From positions 512,660-576,659 of the forward strand of contig JAOWCC010000577.1 in NCBI GenBank assembly GCA_030867875.1: a stretch of DNA of 64,000 nt, written 5' to 3'. The stretch comes from Actinernus sp. WN-2022. Its lineage: Eukaryota > Cnidaria > Anthozoa > Actiniaria > Actinernidae. Made by a program: the position numbers and the translations under genes. The number at the start of each line of letters is the position of its first letter. Within the stretch, counting starts at the first letter, position 1. The notes beneath the pieces were generated by a model that saw only the letters and a program-made list of their open reading frames with translations, was not told the DNA's origin and did not search any database. Shown piece after piece: positions 27,276-38,703 of this stretch.

Positions 27276-30200
27276 TGGAAATTTCAGAAGGTCACGAATT
27301 TGGATTAGATCCAGACGCATTTTTGCAGTACGTAAAACTGAATATGATTCAAAACAAGTTACAAGAAGAGCTTTCGAAACTTGGTGGCATTAAATTTCAA
27401 TTGGTTTGGAAAGCACGACTATCTAAAGCAAATTCTGATGAGACCATGGAATTTACTGAAGTTTATCTGAGATCGAAACAGAAAGTCTTGATGGAAGTTA
27501 GGAATTTAAGTAACTTATTAGATGGATGCTTTGCAATGATGCTCGAAATTGTAGAAAGATTTACCAACCAAGGATCTGGTTGGGTTGTTGAATCAGTCGA
27601 AAAATTGTGGATAGATATTGCTAAATACCAGCCGCTGAGAGGGGGTTCTTATCTCCCATTACCAAAATATGTAAAGGACAAAAAAGCAGTAATCAACGTA
27701 AAAAACGAGGATGATAATTTTCTTAGATGGGCTTTGCGTTCGGCACTATTTCCAGCAACAGACCATTCAGATCGCCCCTCAAAATATCCTAGGGATGATT
27801 TAAACTTTGGAGGTATTAGTGCCCCAACGCCAATTACGGAAGTCCATAAAGTTGAAAAGCAAAACAACTTGGCAATAAATGTATTTGGGTACAGGGAACA
27901 CATGATTATTCTTAGGATGAGCAACCAACCCCCAACTTTAAAGAGGATGAACCTTTTATCGATACATAATGCAGCAAGAACTAAATTTCGTTACACTTGG
28001 ATTAAGAATTTAAACATGTTGCTTCATGATCAAACAAAGCACAAGAATAAGAAGCATTTTTGTGAAAGTTGTCTTCATGGCTATTCCCGGGAGGATCTTT
28101 TACAGGCGCATATTCCAGACTGTAAAGGAGTTGGGCATGAAGCAGTAAGGACAGTTATGCCAGAAGAGGGCACCGTCATTAAATTTACAAACGTTAAGAA
28201 TAAGATGCCAGTTCCATATATTATTTATGCTGATTTTGAAACTTTGATTAAGGCAATGGATGCAGCCAAGGGAGGCTCTACGCAAAAAAAACAAGCATCC
28301 ACGAAGCATGTAGTTTTGGATATATCGTTGTTAGATATGATGGTGAGACGACAGATCCAGTTATTTATAGGGGTCAGATGCTGCAATGCACTTTTTATGG
28401 ACTTTGAAAAAGGAAGAAAAAAATTATGATATATTACGCAAGAAAAAGTTTCTTAGAATGACCCCTAAGGTCGGGAAGATTTTCCTGCCGCAACCCATTG
28501 CCATGTTTGTGAAGAGCTTTTAGATGGAGATAAAGTTCGGTACCATTGTCATATAACTGGAAGATATAGAGGAGCGGCTCATAATGTTTGTAATTTTAAA
28601 CTAAAATTAGAGCCTTACAAGGTTACTTTTACAGTCGTACTTCATAATTTGCGAGGATATGATTCTCATTTGATAATGCAGTCCATTTCTAAATTTAAGG
28701 GGAAGATTAGTTGCATCCCTAATTCGTCTGAAAATATCTTTTGTTTTCTTTGGGGCAGCTGCGATTTATTGATAGTGCCCAGTTCTTGTTGAGCTCATTG
28801 GATAGCCTCGTAAAAGCCAATAATCCAGATGACTTTCACATAACGAAAACGTATGTGGAGGGCGATCTGCTTTTTAGGAAGGGTGTTTATCCATACGAAT
28901 ATATGGATTCTTGGGAAAGGTTCTCAGACCCATTACCACCCAAAGAAGCTTTTTTTTAGTAAGTTGGTTGATGAGGGCATTAGTGATAAATCCTATGAAC
29001 ATTCACAAAAAGTTTGGGGGGACTTTGGATGCAAAAACATGGGAGATTATTATGATTTGTACTTAAAAACTGACGTGCTTCTTTTGGCTGATGTGTTTCA
29101 AATATTTAGGGGGACGGCTATGAAGCAGTATGGGTTGGATCCTGCCTATTATTACACAAGCCCTGGACTATCTTGGGATGCTTTGTTAAAGTAAACGAAA
29201 GTTGAGTTGGAATTATTAACTGATTATGATCAACATTTGTTTATTGAAAAGGGATTTAGGGGCGGAATTTCTATGGCTTCGAACCGTTATGCTCGGCAAA
29301 AAATAAACACGTTAAGGAATATGATCCTGATCAACCAACAAATTATATGATGTACAATAATTTGTATGGATGGGCAATGAGCCAGGCATTACCAACTGGT
29401 GGATTTAAGTGGTTTGAGTGGGCAGCCGATGCACTAGCAGCCGCGGCAGATGCATCTACGGGCTATATTTTGGATTTGGAATACCCAAAGGAGCTGCATG
29501 ATCTTCACAATGCCTATCCTTTGGCTCCATAAAAGATGAAAATTAAGGAGGAGTGGTTGTCAGATTATCAAGTTGGTCTCTTGAAATCTAAATACGCAGG
29601 TATTGATAAGTTGGTGCCAAATCTTTTTGATAAGCATAAGTATGTCGTTCATTATCGAAATTTGCAATTATACATTGCGCTTGGCATGAAGTTGAAGAAG
29701 GTTCGTATGGTGCTGCAATTTAACCAGAGCCCATGGATGGAGCCTTACATTAGAAAAAAATACGGAGCTTATTCAAAAAGGCTACGAATGATTTTGAAAA
29801 TGTTTTTTTACAAACTGATGAATAATTCTATATTTGGTAAGACTATGGAGAATTTGCGAAAGAGAGTTGATATTCGGTTGGTTAGGTGTAATGAAACAGA
29901 AAAGTTAAGGAAGCTGATTGCAATGCCGAATTTTACAAGGCAAAATGTTTTTGACAATAATTTGGCGAAAAAGACTAAGCTCGTCTTGAATCGACCAGTT
30001 TATGTGGGAATGAGCATTTTGGATTTGTCGAAGCACTTGATGTATGATTTTTATTACAATACTTTGAAAGATAAATATGGGGATAAGTGTGAATTGCGCT
30101 ATACAGATACTGATAGTTTGTTGTTGCAAGTTCAGAAGGAAGATTTTTATGAAGATATGGGCCATTCTATGAAGTATGACACAAGTGATTATCCAAAGGA

Positions 30201-30545
30201 TCACGTGCTGCATAGTACCAAAAATAAGAAGGTCTTAGGGAAAATGAAAGATGAATTTGATGGGGCACCAATTGCAGAATATGTAGGGCTGCGCCCAAAG
30301 ATGTATTCGATTTTAAGATGTGATGAAGGTTGAATCAAAAAGGCTAAGGGCGTCCAAAAGTACGTTTTGAAGAAACGCCTGAGGCACGAGCAGTTTAAGG
30401 AGATTTTATGGGACAAAAGATAATGAGACTTGATATGAATATGTTGAGAAGTGAAAGGCATCAAATTTATGGAATGTGTGTCAATAAAATGTCATTATCT
30501 CCTTTTGATGAGGTGTATTGCACCCAATGGAGTAGATACCTTAGC
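27272..30545 (+). pseudogene. PolB of an older, decayed Polinton
   Basis: It is homologous throughout to the 19609-23207 polymerase: DPDAFLQYVK near the start, YQPLRGGSYLPLP, WIKNLNMLLHDQTKH, YADFETL (exonuclease), DKVRYHCHITGRYRGAAH, HNLRGYDSHLIMQ, NNLYGWAMSQALPTGG (motif A, Asp lost just before), [13 protein letters not shown] (B) and [10 protein letters not shown] (C). Several frameshifts and stops occur (near 28430, 28740, 28958, 29190, 29530, 30333). The first ~24 residues are missing next to the MITE. The Trp codon that is TAG in the intact element is TGG here. Confidence 0.9.
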
Positions 30546-31210
30546 CTATGGGCACCACAGTATCCTTAGGCACGATTAATAATTCTTCTCGGACGAATCC
30601 TCTCTTGGGACCGGGCAAATAATACAATACAGGTTGATCTTTTTTAGTTACGGATCTGGAAATCTGGTATGTTTCCAAAGACCAGTTGGGATCTGTAGCT
30701 CTGCGACTGCCTCCTTCCAACTCACCAGGTTGGTATAAATATCGAACTAAGACGTTGGGAGGGATCTTTCAAAGTTTTGGAAACGACACCCATGAATTAT
30801 GTTCCAGAATCTACTTGTAGCAGTTTGGGGAATTTTAAAACACGTTTGTAAATTCGGGTGAGTGCAGCTGCGACTTCTCCGGAATCTTTTGAAGTCAAAG
30901 GTTCGGCTTCCTTGTAGCGACTATCAACTACAGTCAAAGCATATTTGTAAATTCGCCTCCTGACTTTATCATGAGGTAAGAAGAGGAGATCAGCTTGATG
31001 AACTTCATTCGGGGTTGATACTGTGAAGCTTGGTCTAGGAATGTATTTGGGAACAGGTAGGTAGATTCGCCATATAGTTGTTTTTTTGAGCCAGTTCTTA
31101 GCTGTTTCTTCAGAGACTTTTGCAGCCGCAGCTAGTTTTTTTAATCACAGAGGCACCTCGCCAATAACCTTTTGGTCCGTAATATATTTTCTGGAGTTTT
31201 TTGTCCATAT
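30545..31210 (-). pseudogene. Integrase remnant of the older Polinton
   Basis: Minus-strand frames include YYGPKGYWRG, EVHQADLLFLPHDK, SRYKEAEPLTSKDSGEVA and LQVDSGT..MG, then, after a deletion, YLYQPGELEGGSRRATDP and VLYYLPGPKRGFVREELL. These match the integrase at 18603-19614 piece by piece. The segment with the catalytic Glu is deleted. It ends head-on against PolB, the same convergent layout as in the intact element but in mirror orientation. Confidence 0.85.
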
Positions 31211-31212
31211 GC

Positions 31213-31900
31213 TTATAAGTTTAAGATAGTTAGGGTACTAACGGTCATATGGTTATAGGGACCATTTTGCGATGCTCCAGAGGAATTCATCCTAGCCGCA
31301 TCCCTATCATCGACTCTAATTTGTAACTTAATTTCATTCGCCTCTTTTAAATTTGTTTTAAAAGTGTAAATAACCGTATTTAGGCTTTCGGAGTTATAGG
31401 TTTGTGGCTGGTGCGAGAAATGTGCTGGTTCCCTTGATCCACTCTTCACCCTATAGGGTTGGAAAGGAACGTCATTCTCATCGACGAACCTGAACTCCAC
31501 GGCACCGTTACTACCAGTTACACCTATACAAATACTAACCATAATCAATCCAACGTCCATCCCACCTACATTCCACCTACATCCCAGCTACAGTCTTGCC
31601 AAGCGCCAGCGACTCTTGTTCGTCTCCAACGTGAGTTACGTAACTATGTTTAATAGCGTTGGAATGTTTTTTTTCGACAGACAATTGTTCTAGGGCTAAA
31701 ATAGTCATGGTACTAATAGTTATGTAGTTTCTAGACGTGTTAAACATGGTGGTGGTATTTATAGTAGCCTTAAATGTGTTACTAACCGTATGTTGCATCG
31801 ATGCCCAAGTTTGTGGCTGGTGCGAGAAATGTGCTGGTTCCCTTAATCCACTTTTCGTTCTCCAAGGGTGGAAAGGAAAGTTTTCTAAGAATAGGATCAT
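31213..31900 (-). repeat. Two diverged tandem copies of an unknown coding unit
   Basis: Minus-strand ORFs at 31213-31560 and 31577-31900 share SGxREPAHFSHQPQT followed by a TFKxxx segment and a final MTxSTxTIL. At the DNA level the units near 31400-31470 and 31808-31880 are about 85% alike by eye. Alternating polar/hydrophobic residues suggest a beta-rich fold. The family is not recognised. They lie just beyond the integrase end of the Polinton relic and could be relic cargo or unrelated. Confidence 0.45.
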
Positions 31901-31978
31901 TATATGTAATAAGCAGCCAAACCTCCTAACAACAAAGCACCGCCTCTAACGTACAGTAATTCTGCCTGTTTTTGGGTT

Positions 31979-34460
31979 TTGTTTTCTCACTCTGGAACAT
32001 CTAATATTGGAATTAGTGATCATAACCTTATATATGCCATAAGAAAGCTGCCATCTCTAAAATGTAGTCCCAAAATCGTGGAAACAAGGCAATATACATT
32101 TTTTGATTGTAATCAATTTAAACAAGATCTTATGCCTATACCATGGGAACATGAATATTATAATGACCCAAATTCAGCTTGGGAAGTTTGGAAGCAAATA
32201 TTCCTTTCAGTCAGTAATCATCATGCCCCACTAAAAAGTAAAAGAGGGAGACCCAAGGCAGCTCCTTGGTTAACGGCTGAGTTAAATAAACTGATGTACA
32301 AAAGAGATAAGTTAAAGAAAGTAGCTAACATACTGAAAACAGATGAAAGCTGGCAAAAATATATAACCATCAGAAATCAAGTAAGCAATGACATAAAATT
32401 TGCTAAAACAAATTACTATCATTCTTACTTTAAAGAAAACTCTAAATATATTAAACAAACATGGAATGGTGTCAATACATTAATGGGTAATAATATACCA
32501 GAAACATTAATTAATAATATCGACTATAATGGCAAGAGTCACACCTCAGCTAAATAAATTTGTACAGCTCTAAACTCACGCTTCACAGAGGTTGGCCCGA
32601 AACTAGCCTCTGAACTGCAACCTCTGAAAGTGACTTTGCAGACTATATTCCACAAATTAATCACTCCTTCAATATTAGAGAGACCTCGATTAGTGAAGTG
32701 AGTAAACTATTTGAAGTGATGCCAATAAATAAAGCATGTGGGCTCGATGGCATCTCAACTTGGTTACTAAAATATAAGGCATTATAATTGTACCCTCATT
32801 AACTTATATAATCAATATTTCAATTAGGACTCGAGTTTTCCCACAAGATTGGAAAATTGCCAAAGTGATTCCAAACTATAAGGATGACAAGAAGTCAGAT
32901 CCTGGCAATTATAGGCCTACCTGCTGTATCCAAACTGATTGAAAGAATAATATTTAATAAATTTTACAGTTATCTGACTGAACACAATCTACTTAATGAA
33001 TCACAATCTGGATTTAGGCCATTGCACTCAACTTTAAGTGCCCTACTGGAAACCACAAATGAATGGTATTCAAATATTGACCAGGGCCTTTTAAATGGAA
33101 TTATATTTCTAGATTTGAAAAAGGCTTTTGACACCATGGATCATAAAATTATTTTCAAAAAGCTTGAGCCGTATGGTTGGTGGTTAAGCACTTCGCCTCT
33201 CACCTCTGTGACCCAGGTTCGATTCCCGGATGCGGCGCCATATGTGAGTTGAGTTTGTTAGGGTTTTTTTCCGGGTTCTCCGTTGTTCCTCCCTCCGCAA
33301 AAACCAACACGCTAAATTCCAATTCGATCTGTGGATCAGCCCCCATGGTTGTTTCAGGTCTCGTTAGAAATTCAGTTTTTTTTTCAGAATCTGTAATTCT
33401 AGCCTAAACTGGTTAATATCATATTTAACAGATCGAAGGCAAAAAACATTTGTCAATGGTGTTCTCTCTGATAGCTCGATTCCCCATGGCTCGATTATTG
33501 GACCTCTTCTCTTCATAGCTTATAGTAATGATCTCCCCTCTTCTGATCTATTTTCAGAAGTAAGAATGTGTGCTGATGATACGAGCCTTACAGTAGCTGA
33601 TGCAGACCCAAATGTTCTAGAGCAACAAATGAACCATGACTTGAATAAGATGCACATATGGTTAAAGGCAAATAAACCTAGTTTAAATATAGTAAAAACT
33701 AAGTTTATGATAACCAAGTCCCTAACGCAAGTCCCTAACATGGAGACAACAGGTGGATAAAATTTCTAAGAAAAGTTTAAGAGGTATTGGAGCTTTAAAA
33801 CGAGTTAGAAGCCTTATACCATTTGAAACTTTAAATACAATGTACAATTCCCTCGTACTACCATATTTCGATTACTGTAGTGCAGTATGGGGAACCTCAT
33901 GTGGTAAAGGGCTATCGGATCACCTTCAAAAGCTCCAAAATAGAGCTGCCAGAGTGATTACCTTTTCTAATTATGACGAACCATCAGCTGGGCTACTGGA
34001 TGAGCTTAAATGTGACAATGTTGCGAACAGAAGATGCAAACAACTTGCAACTTTAATGTTTAAAACATTAAACGGGACTTCACCAGACTATTTGCATAAA
34101 CTATTTGCAAATTCAAACACTGTACACTCCCATAGTTTAAGAAATTCAGCACATAATATTTTAATAAAACGTCCACAGACTGAGGCTGGTAAACACAGCT
34201 TTCAGTATCAGGGTGCCGTTCTCTGGAATAGCTTACCAGCTGCAGTCAAAAACCGGCCATACCTATACACTTTTAAGAGGTTCTTAGGTCAACTGTAAAT
34301 AAATTTAACGATTATATTAATTAGCGATTAGATCATTTTAATATTTTAGTTTTAGCTTTTATATTTTTACTCATTATTGTAATTTGTTACCTTTATACAC
34401 GGCTCCCTGGGAGAGCATGTAACATGAAGAGACTCCGTGTTTAAATAAAGACTATGTATG
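31979..34460 (+). pseudogene. LINE ORF2 remnant with SINE insertion
   Basis: Plus-strand frames run from the end of the endonuclease (SNIGISDHNLIYAI) through a linker (31979-32557), RT palm (ESQSGFRPLHSTLSAL, FLDLKKAFDTMDH), an interruption at 33172-33386, then VNGVLSDSSIPHGSIIGPLLF, CADDTSLTVADADPN (catalytic Asp pair) and the C-terminal domain 33753-34298. A 3'UTR ends in ATGTATGT repeats near 34460. There are multiple frameshifts. The class is L2/CR1-like. Confidence 0.75.
33172..33386 (+). mobile_element. tRNA-derived SINE
   Basis: The head contains TGGTTAAGCACTTCGCCTC (A-box-like) and a perfect polymerase III B box GGTTCGATTCC at 33217-33227. A body (TTGAGTTTGTTAGGG, CGATCTGTGGATCAG, CATGGTTGTTTCAGG) leads to a T-rich 3' tail. 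It interrupts the RT frame of the LINE. Body fragments recur at 5198-5320 and, diverged, at 36905-37000. Confidence 0.8.
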
Positions 34461-34479
34461 TATGAATGTATGTCTCCAC

Positions 34480-34615
34480 ATTCTGTCTCCACTCACTCTG
34501 TCTCCCCTCTCTCTCTCTCCACTCCTCTCCACTCTTCTCCTCTCCTCTCCTCTCCTCTCCACTCCACTCCACTCCACTCCTCTCCACTCCTCTATTCTCT
34601 GTTCTATCCTATCCT
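34480..34615. repeat. (TCTCC/ACTCC)n microsatellite
   Basis: This is a pyrimidine-rich tandem tract of CTCTC and CACTC units. The open frames over it are compositional artefacts. Confidence 0.85.
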
Positions 34616-34911
34616 CGAGCACATGTGAGATGTTGAAAATCAAAGAAAATATGCAAAAATGACTAACAAACTGTGTATAGATGTAGTCTTCGAGGAAAAT
34701 ATTGCGTATCATTTCAAACTAGCATGCTAGTAGCCAAGTTAACAGCCACCAACTGAACATGACATGGTGTTTATGGAGTCAGTACCCTTATTAGTATGCT
34801 CCTGTATGACGCGTTTGGGGTTCTTGTAAAACTATTGATCAACTCTAGCACCATTAATTACTTTTGTCCCAGCAAACGGAGCTAGCCCTGACAATAGTTT
34901 CAAAAGGTTTC
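34616..34911. other. Spacer with no recognised feature
   Basis: No protein-like frame, repeat or RNA gene is seen between the microsatellite and the minus-strand LINE. Confidence 0.4.
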
Positions 34912-35950
34912 AAAGGTTTTATTTTTTCCACATACACACAGCACAATATACAATACATTAATTTAAATAGGTGGTGGATGTAAGCGCTAACAACCTCTAT
35001 AGCGGTTAACAAATGCCCCTTGCACCCCAATGTAAAATAGAAGGGGAAAAAGATTTTATGTCAAAGATAGCAGAAGATAAAGAGTTAATATTTAATTAAT
35101 TTAATTATAATTGAAGAATAAAAAATATCAGGCACTATGGTAAGTAGAGAAAAAGAGCTATACTTAGGAGGAAAACAGATATTTCTTAAATTTTGATTTA
35201 AAAATAGTAAGTGATACACTATTCTTTATATTTTGTGGGAGATCATTCCAAACTTTTACAGAAGCGAATTTAACATTAAATTTACCATAGTTCAATTTTG
35301 GTTATGGGAGGGACAGATTGTTATTAGTTTTTGAACGGGTATCATATCTATGAGTGATTGGAAGAAAATAAAATATCTAATAAATATATCAGGGATTAGA
35401 TGATTAACATGTTTGTAGACTAATTCTCCTAACTGAAAACGTACAACCTCATAAACATTTAATACACCCAATCTATCGAGTAAAGGCTTACTTGGTGTTC
35501 TTGGATCAGCAAATGAAATGGCTCTAATTGCACGCTTTTGGAGAATACGAATAGGTTTCAGTTTTGATTGGTAGTTACTACCCCAGGTCAATGTACAGTA
35601 CGAAATATAAGGGTAAATTAGGCTGTAATAAAGATCTCTCAAGGAATTGATGTCTAAATAGTGTCTTGCTTTATAGAGTACTCCAATAGATTTTGCAATT
35701 TTTCTCGAAATATCATCAATATGTAAATCCCACATCACGTGCTCATCTATTTTTATACCAAGAAATTTAGTACTAGTCGATTTGTTAATAACGTTGTTTG
35801 AAAATAATAATTGATGGGGCACATTGTGTAGATGTCTTGATTTTTGTTTTGAGGTGAAAATCAAAAAAAAAGTTTTATCTAAATTAATGCTCTGTCTGTT
35901 TGCAAGTAGCCATTCAAACTGATAACAGCAAAGTAGGTGATTACTCTACT
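34912..35950 (-). pseudogene. 5'-truncated LINE, RT C-terminal domain
   Basis: The minus-strand ORF 35864-35292 contains TKFLGIKIDEHVMWDLHID, LYYSLIYPYISYCTLTWG, LQKRAIRAISFAD and LLDRLGVLNVYEVVRFQ, the typical CR1-like C-terminal order. A few further codons are open to about 35950. A 3'UTR runs to about 34912. The catalytic RT core is absent. Confidence 0.65.
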
Positions 35951-36393
35951 ATTATTAACTATTAAATGCAGAGGGCAGCATAAAGGTGTTATATTAAACC
36001 CCAAATGATGAACTTTCTTATGACGAAAGTCACAAATAACTACTCAGATTAGCAGAGTATACTTTCCAAGTTTGCTGGAGAATATTTGAGACACTTCCTG
36101 ATGAAGGAAGAGAAATTTATAGCATTTTAAAATCGGTTCACTGTAACTGAAATCACGTTTTTATAAGCTTTTGTAATCCACTTTAATCTTTGCCATCCTC
36201 TATCGAAAAAGTTTGAAAAGCATATCAGGATATTTCACTTGGTATATCTTCTATCTCAGGGTGTTATCATTGTAGTTTTGTGTTCAATTCGATTGACATT
36301 ATATATAGAATTAGAACATAATAACTCTCTACTATTTCTTAAATAGGCTGGATGATGAACAATGCAAATCTAAACAGTTGTGATGTTCCTCTC
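35951..36393. other. Region 3' of the astacin gene, nothing recognised
   Basis: No ORF or repeat that I can support lies between the truncated LINE and the polyadenylation signal at 36394. Confidence 0.4.
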
Positions 36394-36399
36394 TTTATT
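36394..36399 (-). promoter_or_regulatory. Polyadenylation signal AATAAA of the astacin gene
   Basis: AATAAA on the minus strand lies about 64 bases after the TGA of the proposed terminal exon. Confidence 0.5.
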
Positions 36400-36462
36400 G
36401 AATTCAATAGGGGATGGGTTTCCTTGTCAAATCACTGTTTCGTGCCACATTCTTGACGATAT

Positions 36463-36470
36463 TCATCGAC
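36463..36470 (-). CDS. Astacin gene, terminal coding exon (8 nt)
   Basis: A good acceptor (TATATTACAG) precedes GTCGATGA. Joined to the preceding exon, which ends with the first base of a codon (...TACAACT), it completes Cys, adds Arg and stops. This gives the C-terminal ...LKLMYNC end typical of astacin catalytic domains. An AATAAA follows. The alternative is no splicing, with stop at 37336. Confidence 0.5.
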
Positions 36471-36904
36471 CTGTAATATAGACAAGAAAAGGTGTGAAAT
36501 ATTCGAATGCGCTTCACTGGGGAGGACTTGTTGTTAGATGCTGACTGATATTCTGGCGCAATGTACTGCCGTGCAGTTTACAATCATGAGTGACAATCCC
36601 CTACTGTTTCACGAAATAGAACGGGTTATTTTACGTTCTTTCATATCGATTAGAAGAGGAGAGAGACAATTAAAGGCCAACGGCTTTACGTTAGTAACGT
36701 AATATAGTAACCAAGGCCAGTTTTAGGTTCATATATTTAAAACTGAAGTGAACACACATTTTTCAATCAGTCCAAATTTAACAGAGTTTATGAGGCTGGA
36801 GAGCAACCCATGCAGCGTGTACCTACTCGGCTCCCAACTATAATTGTACGTAATGTGCTACTGTTTACGCTTAAAACATGAGCTGCAACTTGCTGCCAAA
36901 AGCG

Positions 36905-37000
36905 GTTAAGAAAATCGATCTGTGGTTTCGACGAGTCCTGACTTTGATCAGCCTTTTATGGTAGTTTCAGGTCCCGTCAGAAATTCAGAGTTTCAGAGAC
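36905..37000 (+). mobile_element. Diverged SINE body fragment
   Basis: GCGGTTAAGAAAATCGATCTGTGG, TGATCAGCC, GTTTCAGGTCCCGTCAGAA and ATTCAGAGTTT align loosely with the SINE at 33172-33386. It lies in the astacin intron. Confidence 0.45.
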
Positions 37001-37361
37001 GAGCAATTGTCTTGCCTTAGATAAACATCTCACGCATTCAACGATTTTAAAAAAACATAAAGTAATGAGTCGCCGCAAAACGCGTCGGTATTTTCATCCC
37101 CGACGCAGGAAACTAGTCTTTACCAGCAATAACCAACTGCCTGAGTTATTTATCACTAAACACGGCTCGGACATTTTATGGCATTTTCTGAACGTGTGAT
37201 TAAAAAAATTTTTTTTTTAATATTTTCATTTAATATTAATATTTGAAAAAATCACAGGAATTGTACCATCTCGCTAGCTTTAGTGCTACACAACAATCAA
37301 CTTTTGCCTACTTGCTATCATTCACTGCTTAATTTTTAGCTTTTCCCGGCTAGCAACTTAC

Positions 37362-37597
37362 AGTTGTACATAAGCTTGAGTTGCCTAATATCGAGACCGC
37401 TGAGTCCATTCCTCTGTCCAATTTTAGCGTTGGGGTCGAGAGGCTCAACAACGGGTTTTCCGGGGCTGGCGAATCCGTATTTCCCATAATGCATGAGGGA
37501 GCCATAATCGTAGGGTTCGCCACGAGAGTCCACGAATCGGCGATCGGCCTTGTCAAAGTTATGTTTCGCCCCTGGATAAATATCAAAAGTAAGATTA
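37362..37597 (-). CDS. Astacin metalloprotease, exon with the Met-turn
   Basis: The translation includes YPGAKHNFDKADRRFVDSRG, then PYDYGSLMHYGKYGF, the Met-turn SxMHY that underlies the zinc site in astacins (metzincins), then LDPNAKIGQRNGLSGLDIRQLKLMYNC. The acceptor is TTGTCAAG before 37597, and a strong donor T|GTAAGT lies after 37362. Without splicing, the frame continues 8 codons to a stop at 37336-37338. It is the 3' partner of the exon at 52959-53085. Astacins are secreted zinc endopeptidases used in development, digestion or venom; which one this is cannot be told. Confidence 0.8.
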
Positions 37598-37689
37598 CTT
37601 GACAATGAAGTCCACAATATACTTGACCATCTTTCGCGTCACGCAAAAAGATAGCTTATGACATCGGTTTCATGATTTTGGGAAATTCT

Positions 37690-38560
37690 TAGATTTTACA
37701 CTCGTTCTCAATAACACGTGCAGGTTCGAAATTGAATTTCCAACGGAAAACGTCAATTTGGTGGATGTCACTCAACTATATTTCTATGGCAACACTGGTC
37801 TGCATGCTTCGGTCAGCAATTCACGATCGCGAGGGATGTTTGAAATTTTTGATGAAGCAGAATCTCAATACTACGAAAACGTCGCCATACAACTCCCAGA
37901 TGTGGAGGAAACAAAAATAGTGTAGGAGGTCAACGAAATCGTAAGTAATTTGAGGCGACATAGGTAGAGAAATGGCGGATACTAAGCCGAAAAACGATTG
38001 TTTTTTGCTTGAATTCCTCACCGAAATGTCAGTCGAGAGTGGAGAGCATTGCCGATAATCCATGTCCTGAGAGTTTTAAAAAAAAAATTTGCCCTGTCGA
38101 ATGTTGTATCCATGCCTGGAGCTCGTCGAGGTAGAGCTCGAGGGTATTGCTCGATTAAACCTCTTATAAGGAGCATATCTGCAACTGGATGAATAAAAAT
38201 AACTATAATTATTTTTCCAAGACCTTTGAAAGCTATATAAACAATCAGATTTCTTATACACAAACCGCTCGCTCACACACAAAGTTTATGCGATTTCCCT
38301 ATTTTGATCTTATACACAAACCGCTCGCTCACACATAAAGTTTATGTGATTTCCCTATTTTGCAAACCCTTGGCTCTAAGCATGATAGCGACTTTGGGAA
38401 AGACTTTGCCATGTTTACAAAATGCTAGTTACCCGAACGGTTCACTTCAAACTCCATGGAAACCGTTTGATTGACATCCACCAGAAACGACTTCGAAGTC
38501 AGGAGTTTCGTTTCGAACCTGCACGTGTTATTGAGAACGAGTGTAATGTTTTTAAAAGTA
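37690..38560. repeat. Inverted repeat with ~40-bp arms, arms exon-like
   Basis: ACACTCGTTCTCAATAACAC plus GTGCAGGTTCGAAA (about 37695-37730) recurs inverted at about 38512-38548. After the shared GTGCAG (acceptor-like) both copies open into a reading frame with FE...LVDV.Q (37722-37924 on plus, about 38525-38400 on minus). Either a decayed duplicated exon or a transposon arm could explain this. Confidence 0.45.
38256..38365. repeat. Tandem duplication, ~57-bp unit, two copies
   Basis: CTTATACACAAACCGCTCGC through GATTTCCCTATTTTG occurs twice in succession with two base differences. Confidence 0.85.
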
Positions 38561-38703
38561 GCAATATGGACAGTAGAATGTTTCTTGTTTCCCAGCTTAA
38601 ATACATTTTATTTAATGTTAAAACCATAAAGTTATAAAGTTTTTATTGACTATAATTATGTAAATTAGCGCGTAATGGCTGCCTTTTTATTCTCCTGACT
38701 CTC

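Noticed and set aside
33172..33386. Possible tRNA gene, because of a perfect B box
   Set aside because: The head does not complete a cloverleaf and continues into a SINE body and T-rich tail that recur elsewhere in the window. It is a tRNA-derived SINE.
34452..34712. Arg/Glu-rich minus-strand ORF
   Set aside because: The composition is produced by the TCTCC microsatellite.
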